NCBI RefSeq assembly: GCF_022695595.1
Contig: NZ_CP074380.1
Span: 5,072,001 to 5,136,000 of the forward strand
DNA: 64,000 nt
Source of the DNA: Streptomyces sp. MST-110588
GTDB taxonomy: Bacteria > Actinomycetota > Actinomycetes > Streptomycetales > Streptomycetaceae
Direction of reading: 5' to 3'
The number at the start of each line of letters is the position of its first letter. Position 1 is the first letter of the stretch. The translations under genes were made by a program, and so were the position numbers. This document shows, piece after piece, positions 1-8,176 of the stretch. The notes beneath the pieces are model-generated. The model had not been told where the DNA came from, made no database searches, and saw only the letters and a program-made list of their open reading frames with translations.

Positions 1-94
1 GGGTGTGGGGGTGGCCCATGATAGCCACGGCCTGTGTCGAGGCCGTGATTACACGCGTATACAAAAGGAAATGGTCTGGTATGACAAACCGCAT

Positions 95-130
95 GGGGCG
101 GCCGAAGCACCGTATGGTGTCGGCCGCCCC
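95..130. terminator. hairpin terminator downstream of the nuclease gene
   Basis: An 11-bp perfect inverted repeat (95-105 with 120-130) encloses a loop that itself contains cacc/ggtg. It lies between the window edge and the 3' end of the minus-strand nuclease gene. The rest of 1-253 shows no convincing gene. Confidence 0.55.
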
Positions 131-253
131 ACTGACAAGACGGTCTTCTTCCGGGACGGGTTCACCCGCCGGGCGGTTTGTCCAGTTCCTGATGTATGAC
201 CGGCAGCCGCCGGACCGCTGCGCGACGCGGCGCACGTGCGCCGCTCACGGTCC

Positions 254-1177
254 TCAGTTCGCCCAGGCAGCCGCCCCGCGGATCATGCGGTGGTCGGAGA
301 CCTGGGGGTCTTCCGGGAGCACATCGCCCTTGACGTTCCGGAAGTGCTTCTCGTCGAAGAACAGGTAGTCGATCTTCATCTCGTCGTTCGTCGCCGCACT
401 CCCGATGGTGGGCGCGCCCGACCGGCAGCGGCTCTTGACCGAGGGGTCGCACACCTCCCGGTTGAAGTGCTCCTTGTCCGTCTCGTCGGCCTCCACGAAG
501 GCGCCGACGCCCCCGTCGTCGATGCCGGCGCTGTAGAACTCGCTCAGTGCGTCGGTACGGGGCGTACGGTTGAAGTCGCCGCCCAGGACGACCGGCGTCC
601 CCTGGTCGCGCCACACCTTCACCTGCGCCGCCAACTGCCGGGCCTCCGCCACGTTCAGCTTCGCGTCCCGCCAGTACAGGTGCACCGAGCACGCCCAGTT
701 GAGGCGGCCCTGAGTGGTGCTCTTCACGCAGGGAACGGTGATCGGTTCGGCCTCACCGCCCTGGGTGAGGTCGAGCACCTGGTATTCGCTGATCCGGCCC
801 TTGACGAATATGGCGACACCGTACTGGGAACCGCCACAGACACTGTCGTTGCCCGATATCGTGGGCGTGAAACGGCCCTGCAGGCCCATGGGCCGCAGAC
901 GGTCCGCGATGACGTTGAACTGCGGGCGGCAGACTTCCTGGAGGAATATCTGGTCGGCCTTCCAGCCGCTGCTCTTCGCCTGGTCGACGACCGAGTCGAT
1001 GCGCTGCTGGTTGTCGTACGGCGCGTTCACGCACATATTGCCGCAGATGTTGTACGAGACGAAGCGCAGGGGCGGCGCGCTTTCCGGCGGTACGGTATCG
1101 GCGTGGGCCGTCGTGACGGTACCGGCCAGGACGAACGCCGCGGAGCACAGCGCCGTCCAAAGATGTCTCAGACGCAT
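254..1177 (-). CDS. secreted endonuclease/exonuclease/phosphatase-family protein
   Basis: A 307-aa protein of the EEP (DNase I-like) fold, whose members cleave phosphodiester or phosphomonoester bonds using a divalent metal. The N-terminus is a Sec signal peptide (MRLRHLW, hydrophobic core, cleavage near TAHA/DT), so it should act outside the cell. Visible EEP motifs are SYNIC, QEVC, GGDFN near residue 200 and SDHR near the C-terminus; the last supplies the catalytic Asp-His. Several Cys residues suggest disulfides. The ATG at 1177 was chosen because the signal peptide follows it directly; the upstream in-frame extension is not signal-like. It lies 66 bp downstream of the DUF1906 gene and may share its transcript. 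Secreted nuclease is the best guess, but a phosphatase is possible. Confidence 0.85.
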   Translation of the reverse strand: MRLRHLWTALCSAAFVLAGTVTTAHADTVPPESAPPLRFVSYNICGNMCVNAPYDNQQRIDSVVDQAKSSGWKADQIFLQEVCRPQFNVIADRLRPMGLQGRFTPTISGNDSVCGGSQYGVAIFVKGRISEYQVLDLTQGGEAEPITVPCVKSTTQGRLNWACSVHLYWRDAKLNVAEARQLAAQVKVWRDQGTPVVLGGDFNRTPRTDALSEFYSAGIDDGGVGAFVEADETDKEHFNREVCDPSVKSRCRSGAPTIGSAATNDEMKIDYLFFDEKHFRNVKGDVLPEDPQVSDHRMIRGAAAWAN

Positions 1178-1243
1178 GGGTCTCTCATTCCGTGAAAGGG
1201 CTGGCGGTGGAAAGAGCGGCCGGTCGGAACCGGTCGGCACCGG

Positions 1244-3376
1244 TCACCAATTCGTGCCGATTTCCTTGCGGGTGGACTGGCCACCGACGTTCCCGGTGCC
1301 GTCCCCGGCGTAAAGGAAGAGCTTCTTGGTCCCGCTCTCCACGGCCAGCAGATCGGTCTTTCCGTCGCCGGTGAACTCACCGGCGGTCAGACCGCGCATG
1401 CTGTCCCAGTTCGTACCGATCTGCTTGCGGGTGGAGCCGCCGCCGATGGAGCCGGTGCCGTCGCCGGCGTACAGGAACAGCTTGCCTTCGTCGTCCTTCT
1501 CGACGCCGATGAGGTCGGTCTTGCCGTCGCCGTTGAAGTCACCGGCGGTCAGGCTCTGCATGGAGGTCCAGTTGGTGCCGATCCGCTTGCGGGTGGACTC
1601 CCCGCCGATGTCGCCCGTGCCGTCACCGGCGTAGAAGAAGAGTTCCCCGCTGTCGGTCTCGACGCCGATCAGGTCGGTCTTGCCGTCCTCGTTGAAGTCA
1701 CCGGCCACCAGGTTCTGCATGGAGGTCCAGTTGGTGCCGATCTGCTTGCGGGTGGAGCCGCCGCCGATGCTGCCCGTGCCGTCGCCCGCGTACAGCCACA
1801 GGATGCCGCTGGACCGCTCGACGCCGATCAGGTCGGTCTTGCCGTCGCCGTTGAAGTCGCCCGCGGCCAGGTCCTGCATGCCGTTCCAGCCGCCGGTGCC
1901 GATTTCCTTACGGGTGGGGCCGCCGCCGATGGAGCCCTTGCCGTCGCCGGCGTAGAGCCACAGCTTGCCGCTCTCACTCTCCACGCCGACGACATCGGTC
2001 TTGCCGTCGCCGGTGAAGTCGCCGGAGACCAGGTCGTGCATGCCCCCCAGCTCACGCGAGGCGCCCACGTCGACGTAGTTGCGGTCGATCTCCAGCCGCA
2101 CCCCGCCGTACGTCTCGGCTATCTGGCCCTTGTACTGGTGGACCCGGCGCCCGTTGGTCCACTGCTGCGTGCCCTCGGGGAGGCCCATCGAGCCGTCGCC
2201 GACACCGGCCACGCCGTTCCAGTTGGCCGCCCACACGACGTCGGGCATGCTGTACGTCCCCGACCCGTAGTTCGCGCTCAGCGCCTTGATGCCGCTTAGC
2301 GCGTGGACGTACGCGCCCGAGCGGTAGCCGAGCTGGTGCACGCGCTCGGTCCACGCGTCCAGATAGGACAGCACCGGCTTGTCCCACCGGGAGCGGTTGT
2401 TGTAGTGCTCGATGTCGCTGTAGATCACGGTGCCGGGGTCGAAGCCGAGGTTCCTGGCCGTGGCCACCGCGTCGTCGGCGCCCTTCCGGCCCAGCGCAGC
2501 CGCCTGGGAGGGAACGTCGGGCAGCGTCTTCTCCGGCTGCTTGTCCACCCAGATGGGCATCTGGTGCCAGCCGGCCGCGGCCTGGGCCCGTACCCACTCC
2601 GCCGAGAGCTGCGGCTGCGCGCAGGCACGCTTGGCGCCGCCGATGTAGATGCCCACGGCGCGGTACGGGGAACTCGCGCGCCAGGTGTTCATCTGGGACT
2701 GGGTGGGGGCGGTGCAGGCGTCGAAGCCCGCGCCCCGGTAGGCGCCGGGCACGAAGGAGGCGGCGGCAGCGGCGGAGCGCGGGGGCGCGACCGGGCGCTG
2801 CGGGGCCGCGGGACGCGCGGTGGGCAGGATCTCGGCCTTCTCCACGACCCGCTCGACCGCGTCGGGCTTGGCCGCGTACGAAACGGTGGCCAGCAGACCC
2901 GCCTGCTTCAGGGCGTAGCGGACCTCGTTGCTCGGTGCACCGTTGCGGGAGTCGGGCAGGTCGGTGCCGGAGGAAACGTTGACGGTGGGAATGTCCGCAC
3001 GCCACGGCGCGCCGGTGGCGGGCTCCAGGTGCAGGGTGTCGGCACGCTCGGCCACCGCGCGGCCCGTGCACCGGGACTGGCCGCCCGCGTGCCCGAGGTA
3101 GAGGGTCGGCTTGTCCAGGCGCAGACAGGCTTCGGGGTCCTTCTCCAGGTCGACCACGCGCCAGCCCTGGGGGACGGTCAGGCGCAGTCCCCGGTACGTG
3201 ACGGTGTCGCCGTCGACGGACGTGGCGGAGCCGGTCGTGGCGCCGGTCGCGGACGCCGCGGCGGCCGGTACGGCCACGGAGAGCAGCATGACGGGGGCCA
3301 GGGCGGCGCCGAGAAGACGCCGGCGCGCCGGTGCGCGGGCCGGTTGGGGGGCTTGCTGGGCAGGCCGGGCTGACAT
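1244..3376 (-). CDS. secreted DUF1906 glycoside-hydrolase-like protein with five FG-GAP/VCBS repeats
   Basis: A 710-aa exported protein. After a signal peptide (residues about 1-45) comes a region of about 150 aa with no recognised domain. Next is a DUF1906 (Rv2525c-like, GH25-related) TIM-barrel domain at about 211-440, with GFDACTAP, VIYSDIEHY and DRNYVDVG. The C-terminal 265 aa are five repeats of about 53 aa, each with the Ca-loop pattern DFNGDGKTD, then LWLYAGDG, GSIGGG and RKxIGTNW; the protein ends exactly on NW. DUF1906 proteins are linked to cell-wall glycan, but catalysis is unproven. The start at 3376 has GGAG upstream and precedes the signal peptide. It is probably cotranscribed with the NlpC-like gene, 134 bp upstream. 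Confidence 0.88.
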   Translation of the reverse strand: MSARPAQQAPQPARAPARRRLLGAALAPVMLLSVAVPAAAASATGATTGSATSVDGDTVTYRGLRLTVPQGWRVVDLEKDPEACLRLDKPTLYLGHAGGQSRCTGRAVAERADTLHLEPATGAPWRADIPTVNVSSGTDLPDSRNGAPSNEVRYALKQAGLLATVSYAAKPDAVERVVEKAEILPTARPAAPQRPVAPPRSAAAAASFVPGAYRGAGFDACTAPTQSQMNTWRASSPYRAVGIYIGGAKRACAQPQLSAEWVRAQAAAGWHQMPIWVDKQPEKTLPDVPSQAAALGRKGADDAVATARNLGFDPGTVIYSDIEHYNNRSRWDKPVLSYLDAWTERVHQLGYRSGAYVHALSGIKALSANYGSGTYSMPDVVWAANWNGVAGVGDGSMGLPEGTQQWTNGRRVHQYKGQIAETYGGVRLEIDRNYVDVGASRELGGMHDLVSGDFTGDGKTDVVGVESESGKLWLYAGDGKGSIGGGPTRKEIGTGGWNGMQDLAAGDFNGDGKTDLIGVERSSGILWLYAGDGTGSIGGGSTRKQIGTNWTSMQNLVAGDFNEDGKTDLIGVETDSGELFFYAGDGTGDIGGESTRKRIGTNWTSMQSLTAGDFNGDGKTDLIGVEKDDEGKLFLYAGDGTGSIGGGSTRKQIGTNWDSMRGLTAGEFTGDGKTDLLAVESGTKKLFLYAGDGTGNVGGQSTRKEIGTNW

Positions 3377-3510
3377 CACAACTCCAAAGACAGGGAGCAC
3401 GAGGGGACCGGGCGCTGCCGTACGCACGGATGAAGGGCCGTACGGCAGCACCCGGAGCGGGGAGGATGGTCAGGCGAAACGATTCGCCAGGGCGGGAACG
3501 CGGCAGGCGG

Positions 3511-4950
3511 TTACCAGTTGACGCCGATGTTCTTGCGGCTGCCGCCGGCCCCGACGCCCCCGGCGTTGTCACCGGCGTAGAGCCACAGCGTCTTGTCGTT
3601 GTTCTGTACGGCGATCAGGTCGGTCTTGCCGTCGCCGTTGAAGTCACCGCCCGTCAGCTCCCGCATGCTGGTCCAGTTGCTGCCGAGCTGCTTACGGTTG
3701 CCGCCGCCGCCGATGGAGCCGGTGCCGTCACCGGCGTACAGGAACAGCTTGCCTTCGTCGCCCTTCTCGACGCCGATGACGTCGGTCTTGCCGTCGCCGT
3801 TGAAGTCGCCCGCGGTCAGGCTCTGCATGGAGTCCCAGTTGGTGCCGATCCGCTTGCGGGTGGACTCGCCGCCGATGTTGCCCGCGCCGTCACCGGCGTA
3901 GAAGAAGAGTTCCCCGCTCTCGGTCTCGGTGGCGATGATGTCGGTCTTGCCGTCCTCGTTGAAGTCACCGGCGACCAGGTTCTGCATGGAGTCCCAGTTG
4001 GTGCCGATCCGCTTGCGGGTGCTGCCACCGCCGATGCTGCCCGTACCGTCACCGGCGTACAGGAACAGTTCGCCGGAGGACTCCTCGACGCCGATCAGGT
4101 CAGCCTTGCCGTCGCCGTTGAAGTCGCCGGCGGTCAGCTCGTGCATGCCGTTCCAGCCGCCGGTGCCGATCATCTTGCGGTTGCCGCCGCCACCGATGCT
4201 GCCCTTGCCGTCACCGGAGTAGAGCCACAGCCTGCCCGTGTCCTGCTCCGCGGCCACCACGTCGGGCTTGCCGTCGCCGTTGAAGTCGGCGCTGGTCAGG
4301 TCGTGGGTGCCGATGTCGTAGCCACCCGAGCCGTCGTCCTTGATGTTGTTGAAGCGCATGGGCCGGTAGTTGCGGGCGTCGTAGCGGGCATAGTAGGGGT
4401 AGTCGATGACGCGGTGGTGCACGCCGGAGCTGCTGAACTCATAACCCCAGTACTTGGACTTCGTGGAGTCGGTCCACTCCTCGAAGAGGGTGACGTGGCC
4501 GTACTTGCCGGGGTTGGGGTTGTTCAGCGCGTCACCGGGCTTGAGCTCGTCCTTGGTGATCCAGTGGGCTGCGCTGGGGACGAAGCCGTCGGTGGTGAGT
4601 CCCTTCTTCGGCAGACCCAACGCCATGGAGACGTAACCGGAGCAGTCCGTGCGGTAACCCTCGTAGGTCGTCCCGTCCATGCTGTAACGCAGGCCCTTGT
4701 TGACCCAGCTCTTCGCGCGCTTGATCACTTCAGCGCGGGCGATGGCCGGTGACGCGGCGATGCGGGCCCCCGCCGCGGCGGCGCTGGGGCCCTGCCCCGC
4801 GCTGGGGTTGTCGTGCTTCAACTTGTGCGCGGGGACTGCCGAAGGAGCCGCGTAGGCGCCCGGCGCGGTCGCCGCGACGGTGCCGAGGGTCACGGCCGCG
4901 ACCGTCAGCACGGTGAACGCGGATCTCTGGGCTATGCCGGCGATCTTCAA
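3511..4950 (-). CDS. secreted NlpC/P60-like cell-wall hydrolase with five FG-GAP/VCBS repeats
   Basis: A 479-aa exported protein starting at TTG 4950, with AGGAGAA spaced about 7 nt upstream. The signal peptide ends near AYAAP. Residues about 75-200 look like an NlpC/P60-type papain-fold domain: RTDCSGYVSMALGLP supplies the catalytic Cys (about 103) and KYGHVTLF the His (about 152). Such enzymes cut peptide stems in peptidoglycan. From about residue 214 the protein is five FG-GAP repeats of the same type as its two neighbours, including DFNGDGK Ca loops and a final VNW. It heads the minus-strand group and diverges from the Rpf-like gene. The exact family (NlpC, amidase-6 or CHAP) is inferred from motif spacing only. 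Confidence 0.86.
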   Translation of the reverse strand: MKIAGIAQRSAFTVLTVAAVTLGTVAATAPGAYAAPSAVPAHKLKHDNPSAGQGPSAAAAGARIAASPAIARAEVIKRAKSWVNKGLRYSMDGTTYEGYRTDCSGYVSMALGLPKKGLTTDGFVPSAAHWITKDELKPGDALNNPNPGKYGHVTLFEEWTDSTKSKYWGYEFSSSGVHHRVIDYPYYARYDARNYRPMRFNNIKDDGSGGYDIGTHDLTSADFNGDGKPDVVAAEQDTGRLWLYSGDGKGSIGGGGNRKMIGTGGWNGMHELTAGDFNGDGKADLIGVEESSGELFLYAGDGTGSIGGGSTRKRIGTNWDSMQNLVAGDFNEDGKTDIIATETESGELFFYAGDGAGNIGGESTRKRIGTNWDSMQSLTAGDFNGDGKTDVIGVEKGDEGKLFLYAGDGTGSIGGGGNRKQLGSNWTSMRELTGGDFNGDGKTDLIAVQNNDKTLWLYAGDNAGGVGAGGSRKNIGVNW

Positions 4951-5702
4951 GGTTCTTCTCCTGGATGCGGGCAGCCTTCAGTCCGACGACGGGGGCGAAG
5001 GCTGCGGTGCGAGCGCGCCGGGCGCCGGCTCGTTCGGTGTGCCGCAAGGCCGTCGGCCTGCGGATTCCGGGCGGCGCCGTGAGGAGCGGCTCAGGACGTG
5101 TGGGGCCTGATGCCACTCGTGAGAAGCGCGGGATGGAAGGGAACGGCAGGGACGTTAGAGACCGCGGGCCCGGGGCACAAGGCTGTTTCCATATGCGCTT
5201 TTTTGCTGCCGGATCGGGCTAATTGCCGCCGTTTCCAAGAGAGTTGCGCCAGGGGTGCCGAGGGTGCAAATGACGGAACGATTGCACTTGCGCACAAACC
5301 GACCGCCCGGCTGGTGCCCCGCTTGCAGGCCGCTTGAGCCACTCAAAATTTTCACTTGAGGAACACTTGAGAGACGGAAACGGCGGCGGACACAAACCGG
5401 TCGGTACGGCAAGGCATGACCGGTCGGTTTTAAAAAGGGGAAAGCCGTTCGGATTCGTTATCGTCCCGTTACCTCAAAAAAGATCAACATTAAACTCTGG
5501 GCCGGGCGGTCGGCTTTTTTCAAAGACCTGTCTTGCGGCGCCAGGGGAAACCTGTATGGTGAACCGCCACATGGCGCCGCCGCATCGGATCGTGCTTTTG
5601 CGTTGCACTGCGGCCATGTAATTCCCGGTTCCCTTCGGCGGATGACCGCCCCAGCCGCGGATTCGCCTTTCTCCGGCCATTTTTCGATCAAAGGATCGGT
5701 CC
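4951..5702. promoter_or_regulatory. 752-bp AT-richer divergent intergenic region
   Basis: No gene is supported here. It separates the minus-strand NlpC-like gene from the plus-strand Rpf-like gene and must hold both promoters. Base composition is visibly lower in GC than the flanks, with runs such as aaaaaa and tttttt. CTTGAG occurs three times between about 5333 and 5371, once facing a CTCAA arm. The 10-mer ACCGGTCGGT occurs twice, at 5396-5405 and 5419-5428. Confidence 0.6.
5533..5560 (+). promoter_or_regulatory. putative housekeeping-type promoter for the Rpf-like gene
   Basis: TTGCGG (5533-5538) and TATGGT (5555-5560) are separated by 16 bp, close to the HrdB consensus. They would leave a leader of about 135 nt before the ATG at 5703. 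Assigned from sequence only. Confidence 0.4.
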
Positions 5703-6890
5703 ATGACTGCTGCCCGCATTCCCAAATCGGCCCGCACCGCCATAGCCATCAGCGTGTTGGCACTGGCCGCCGGCTCCGTTTCCGTATCGGGCGCGAACGC
5801 CGCCTCGGTGAGCACCTGGGACAAGGTCGCCCAGTGCGAGTCCAGCGGGAACTGGAGCATCAACAACGGCAATGGCTTTTCCGGTGGACTTCAGTTCACG
5901 CTGTCCACCTGGCGGGCCTTCGGTGGTACCAAGTACGCGCCGATGGCTTATCAGGCGACGAAGAAGCAGCAGATCCTCATCGCGGAGAAGGTGCTCGCCG
6001 TTCAGGGGCCGGGTGCCTGGCCGAACTGCGGGCGGAAGAACGGTCTGGGCACCGACCACGCCGACCCCTACCCCGAGCGGCCGGAGTACGAGGTGGGCAT
6101 GCACGACCTGGTCTCCGGTGATTTCAACGGGGACGGCAAGAGCGATGTCATCGGGGTCCAGCAGGACAAGGGCGAGCTCTGGTTCTACGCCGGTGACGGC
6201 GAGGGCAGTATCGGCGGCGGGCGGACGCGCAAACTCATCGGTACCAACTGGAACAGCATGCAGGACCTGACCGCCGGGGATTTTAACGGTGACGGAAAAA
6301 CCGACGTCGTAGGGGTGGAAACCGATAGCGGGAAGCTGTGGCTGTACCCCGGTGACGGCAAGGGCGGCATCGGCGGCGAGTCCACCCGCAAGGAGATCGG
6401 CTCCAACTGGACCACCATGCGTGAGCTGACCGCGGGCGATTTCAACGGTGACGGCAAGGTCGACCTCCTCGCCGTGCAGAACAAGGACGGGAGTCTGTGG
6501 CTGTATGCCGGCGACGGAAAGGGGAGCATCGCCGGCGGCGGTGCCCGCAAGCAAATGGGAACCAACTGGAACACCATGCAGGATCTCACTGCCGGTGATT
6601 TCAACGGTGACGGCAAGGTCGACCTCATCGGCGTCGAAGAATCCAGCGAAATGCTGTGGTTGTACACCGGGGACGGCAAGGGCGGCATCGGCGGCGAGTC
6701 CACCCGCAAGAAGATCGGTACCAATTGGACCAGCATGCGTGAGCTGACGGCGGAGGACTACAACGGCGACGGCAAGGTGGATGTGCTCGCCGTCGAGAAC
6801 GAGAACAAGAAGCTGTGGTTCTACGCCGGTGACGGCACGGGCAGCATCGGCGGCGGCGCCACCCGGAAGAACATCGGCAGCAATTGGTGA
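5703..6890 (+). CDS. Rpf-like (resuscitation-promoting factor) muralytic enzyme with five FG-GAP/VCBS repeats
   Basis: A 395-aa secreted protein. The signal peptide is residues 1-34 (ends SGANA). Residues about 35-112 form an Rpf/transglycosylase-like domain with WDKVAQCESSGNW (catalytic Glu about 46), GFSGGLQFTLSTW, and a second Cys in WPNCG. Rpf proteins cleave the peptidoglycan glycan chain and act in spore germination and outgrowth. The rest (about 132-395) is five FG-GAP repeats of DFNGDGK / LWLYAGDG / GSIGGG / IGTNW type, ending on NW as in the two neighbouring proteins. Most Streptomyces Rpfs carry LysM or other C-terminal modules, so this tail is unusual. Confidence 0.9.
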   Translation: MTAARIPKSARTAIAISVLALAAGSVSVSGANAASVSTWDKVAQCESSGNWSINNGNGFSGGLQFTLSTWRAFGGTKYAPMAYQATKKQQILIAEKVLAVQGPGAWPNCGRKNGLGTDHADPYPERPEYEVGMHDLVSGDFNGDGKSDVIGVQQDKGELWFYAGDGEGSIGGGRTRKLIGTNWNSMQDLTAGDFNGDGKTDVVGVETDSGKLWLYPGDGKGGIGGESTRKEIGSNWTTMRELTAGDFNGDGKVDLLAVQNKDGSLWLYAGDGKGSIAGGGARKQMGTNWNTMQDLTAGDFNGDGKVDLIGVEESSEMLWLYTGDGKGGIGGESTRKKIGTNWTSMRELTAEDYNGDGKVDVLAVENENKKLWFYAGDGTGSIGGGATRKNIGSNW

Positions 6891-6924
6891 CACCCCCGGC
6901 GCGGTGCGCGCGGGGAAGGAAAAA

Positions 6925-6952
6925 GGGGGCGCCGTATAAATACGGCGCCCCC
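6925..6952. terminator. bidirectional terminator between the Rpf-like gene and galE
   Basis: A 12-bp perfect stem (6925-6936 with 6941-6952) has a TAAA loop. The A-run just before it gives a T-run on the minus strand. It sits between the convergent ends of the Rpf-like gene and galE. Confidence 0.75.
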
Positions 6953-6966
6953 GGTAAGGGCATGGC

Positions 6967-7956
6967 TCACGCGTCGCGTCGGGCCTGCGGGTGGTGCAGC
7001 AGCCAGCCGGCCCACGCGGAGGTGATCATTTCGCGGACGTCGTGCCGCGCCTTCCAGCCCAGCTCGGAGCTGATGCGGTCGGCGGCGGCGACCACGCGGG
7101 CGGGGTCACCGGCGCGGCGGGCGGTGACCTCGGCCCGGGCGTCGGTGTAGCCGGTGATCTCGGCGATCAGGTCGACCATCTCGCGGACCGAAACGCCTTC
7201 GCCACGGCCGATGTTGAGGGTCAGATCGCGCACCGGGCCCGGCTCGGCGAGCTTGCGGGCCGCGGCCAGGTGGGCATCGGCCAGGTCGGCGACGTGGATG
7301 TAGTCACGGATGCACGTGCCGTCGGGCGTCGGGTAGTCGTCGCCGAAGATCCGCGGGGACTGCCCGTCGGTGAGCTTCTCGAAGACCATCGGAACGAGGT
7401 TGAAGATGCCGGTGTCGGCCAGCTCCGGCGCGGCGGCGCCGGCCACGTTGAAGTAGCGCAGGCAGGCGGTGCTGATGCCGTGCGCCTTGCCCGCCGCGCG
7501 GGCCATCCACTCGCCGACCAGCTTGGTCTCGCCGTACGGGCTCAGCGGCAGGCAGGGGGTGTCCTCGGTGACCAGGTCGACGTCGGGCATGCCGTAGACC
7601 GCGGCCGAGGAGGAGAAGACGAACCGGCCGACGCCGCCGGCGGCCATGGCCTCCAGGAGGGTCTGCAGGCCGTGCACGTTCTCGCGGTAGTAGTGCAGCG
7701 GCATCTCGACGGACTCGCCGACCTGCTTCTTGGCGGCGAGGTGGATCACGTCGGTGACGCCGTACTCGGCGAAGGTCGAGTCCAGCAGCGCGCGGTCCAG
7801 CGTGGAACCGACCACCATCGGCACACCCTCGGGGACCCGGTCGGCCACTCCCGTGGACAGGTCGTCCAGCACCACGACCCGCTCACCCGCCTGCACCATG
7901 GCCCGTACGACGTGGGCGCCGATGTATCCGGCGCCGCCCGTGATCAAGTAAGACAT
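6967..7956 (-). CDS. galE: UDP-glucose 4-epimerase
   Basis: A 329-aa extended short-chain dehydrogenase that interconverts UDP-glucose and UDP-galactose in the cytoplasm. The NAD-binding GGAGYIGAH is at residues 7-15. The catalytic SSAAVYG serine and the YGETK Tyr/Lys dyad follow, then RYFNVAGA and GTCIRDYIHV, all typical of GalE. Length matches the family. The start at 7956 has AGGA 7 nt upstream. It lies downstream of a glycosyltransferase and a methyltransferase on the same strand, which suggests precursor supply for a surface glycan. Confidence 0.95.
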   Translation of the reverse strand: MSYLITGGAGYIGAHVVRAMVQAGERVVVLDDLSTGVADRVPEGVPMVVGSTLDRALLDSTFAEYGVTDVIHLAAKKQVGESVEMPLHYYRENVHGLQTLLEAMAAGGVGRFVFSSSAAVYGMPDVDLVTEDTPCLPLSPYGETKLVGEWMARAAGKAHGISTACLRYFNVAGAAAPELADTGIFNLVPMVFEKLTDGQSPRIFGDDYPTPDGTCIRDYIHVADLADAHLAAARKLAEPGPVRDLTLNIGRGEGVSVREMVDLIAEITGYTDARAEVTARRAGDPARVVAAADRISSELGWKARHDVREMITSAWAGWLLHHPQARRDA

Positions 7957-8176
7957 ATCGCCATCCTAAAGTGCGGTGCGAGAAGCGGTCCGGGGCCGGC
8001 CCCCGGCGCTTTGGACCTTCTGAGACGGTTCGGGCGGTTCCAGCGGTTCCAACGAGCCGGGCGGGTCCGGCGTTGCTCACATTTCCGCGCGCGTCGGCGC
8101 GCGCCGAAGTGACGCTGCTCACGATGGCGCGACCCGATGTGGCCCGACATGGCCTGTATGTCCGGCGCGTTGGGGT

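Noticed and set aside
2052..3572. 506-residue frame overlapping the DUF1906 gene on the same strand
   Set aside because: Arg/Pro-rich frame-shifted reading of a gene with clear domains in the other frame.
5341..5702. Possible c-di-AMP (ydaO) riboswitch before the Rpf-like gene
   Set aside because: Rpf genes in Streptomyces can have one, but the conserved ydaO blocks as I remember them are not visible here.
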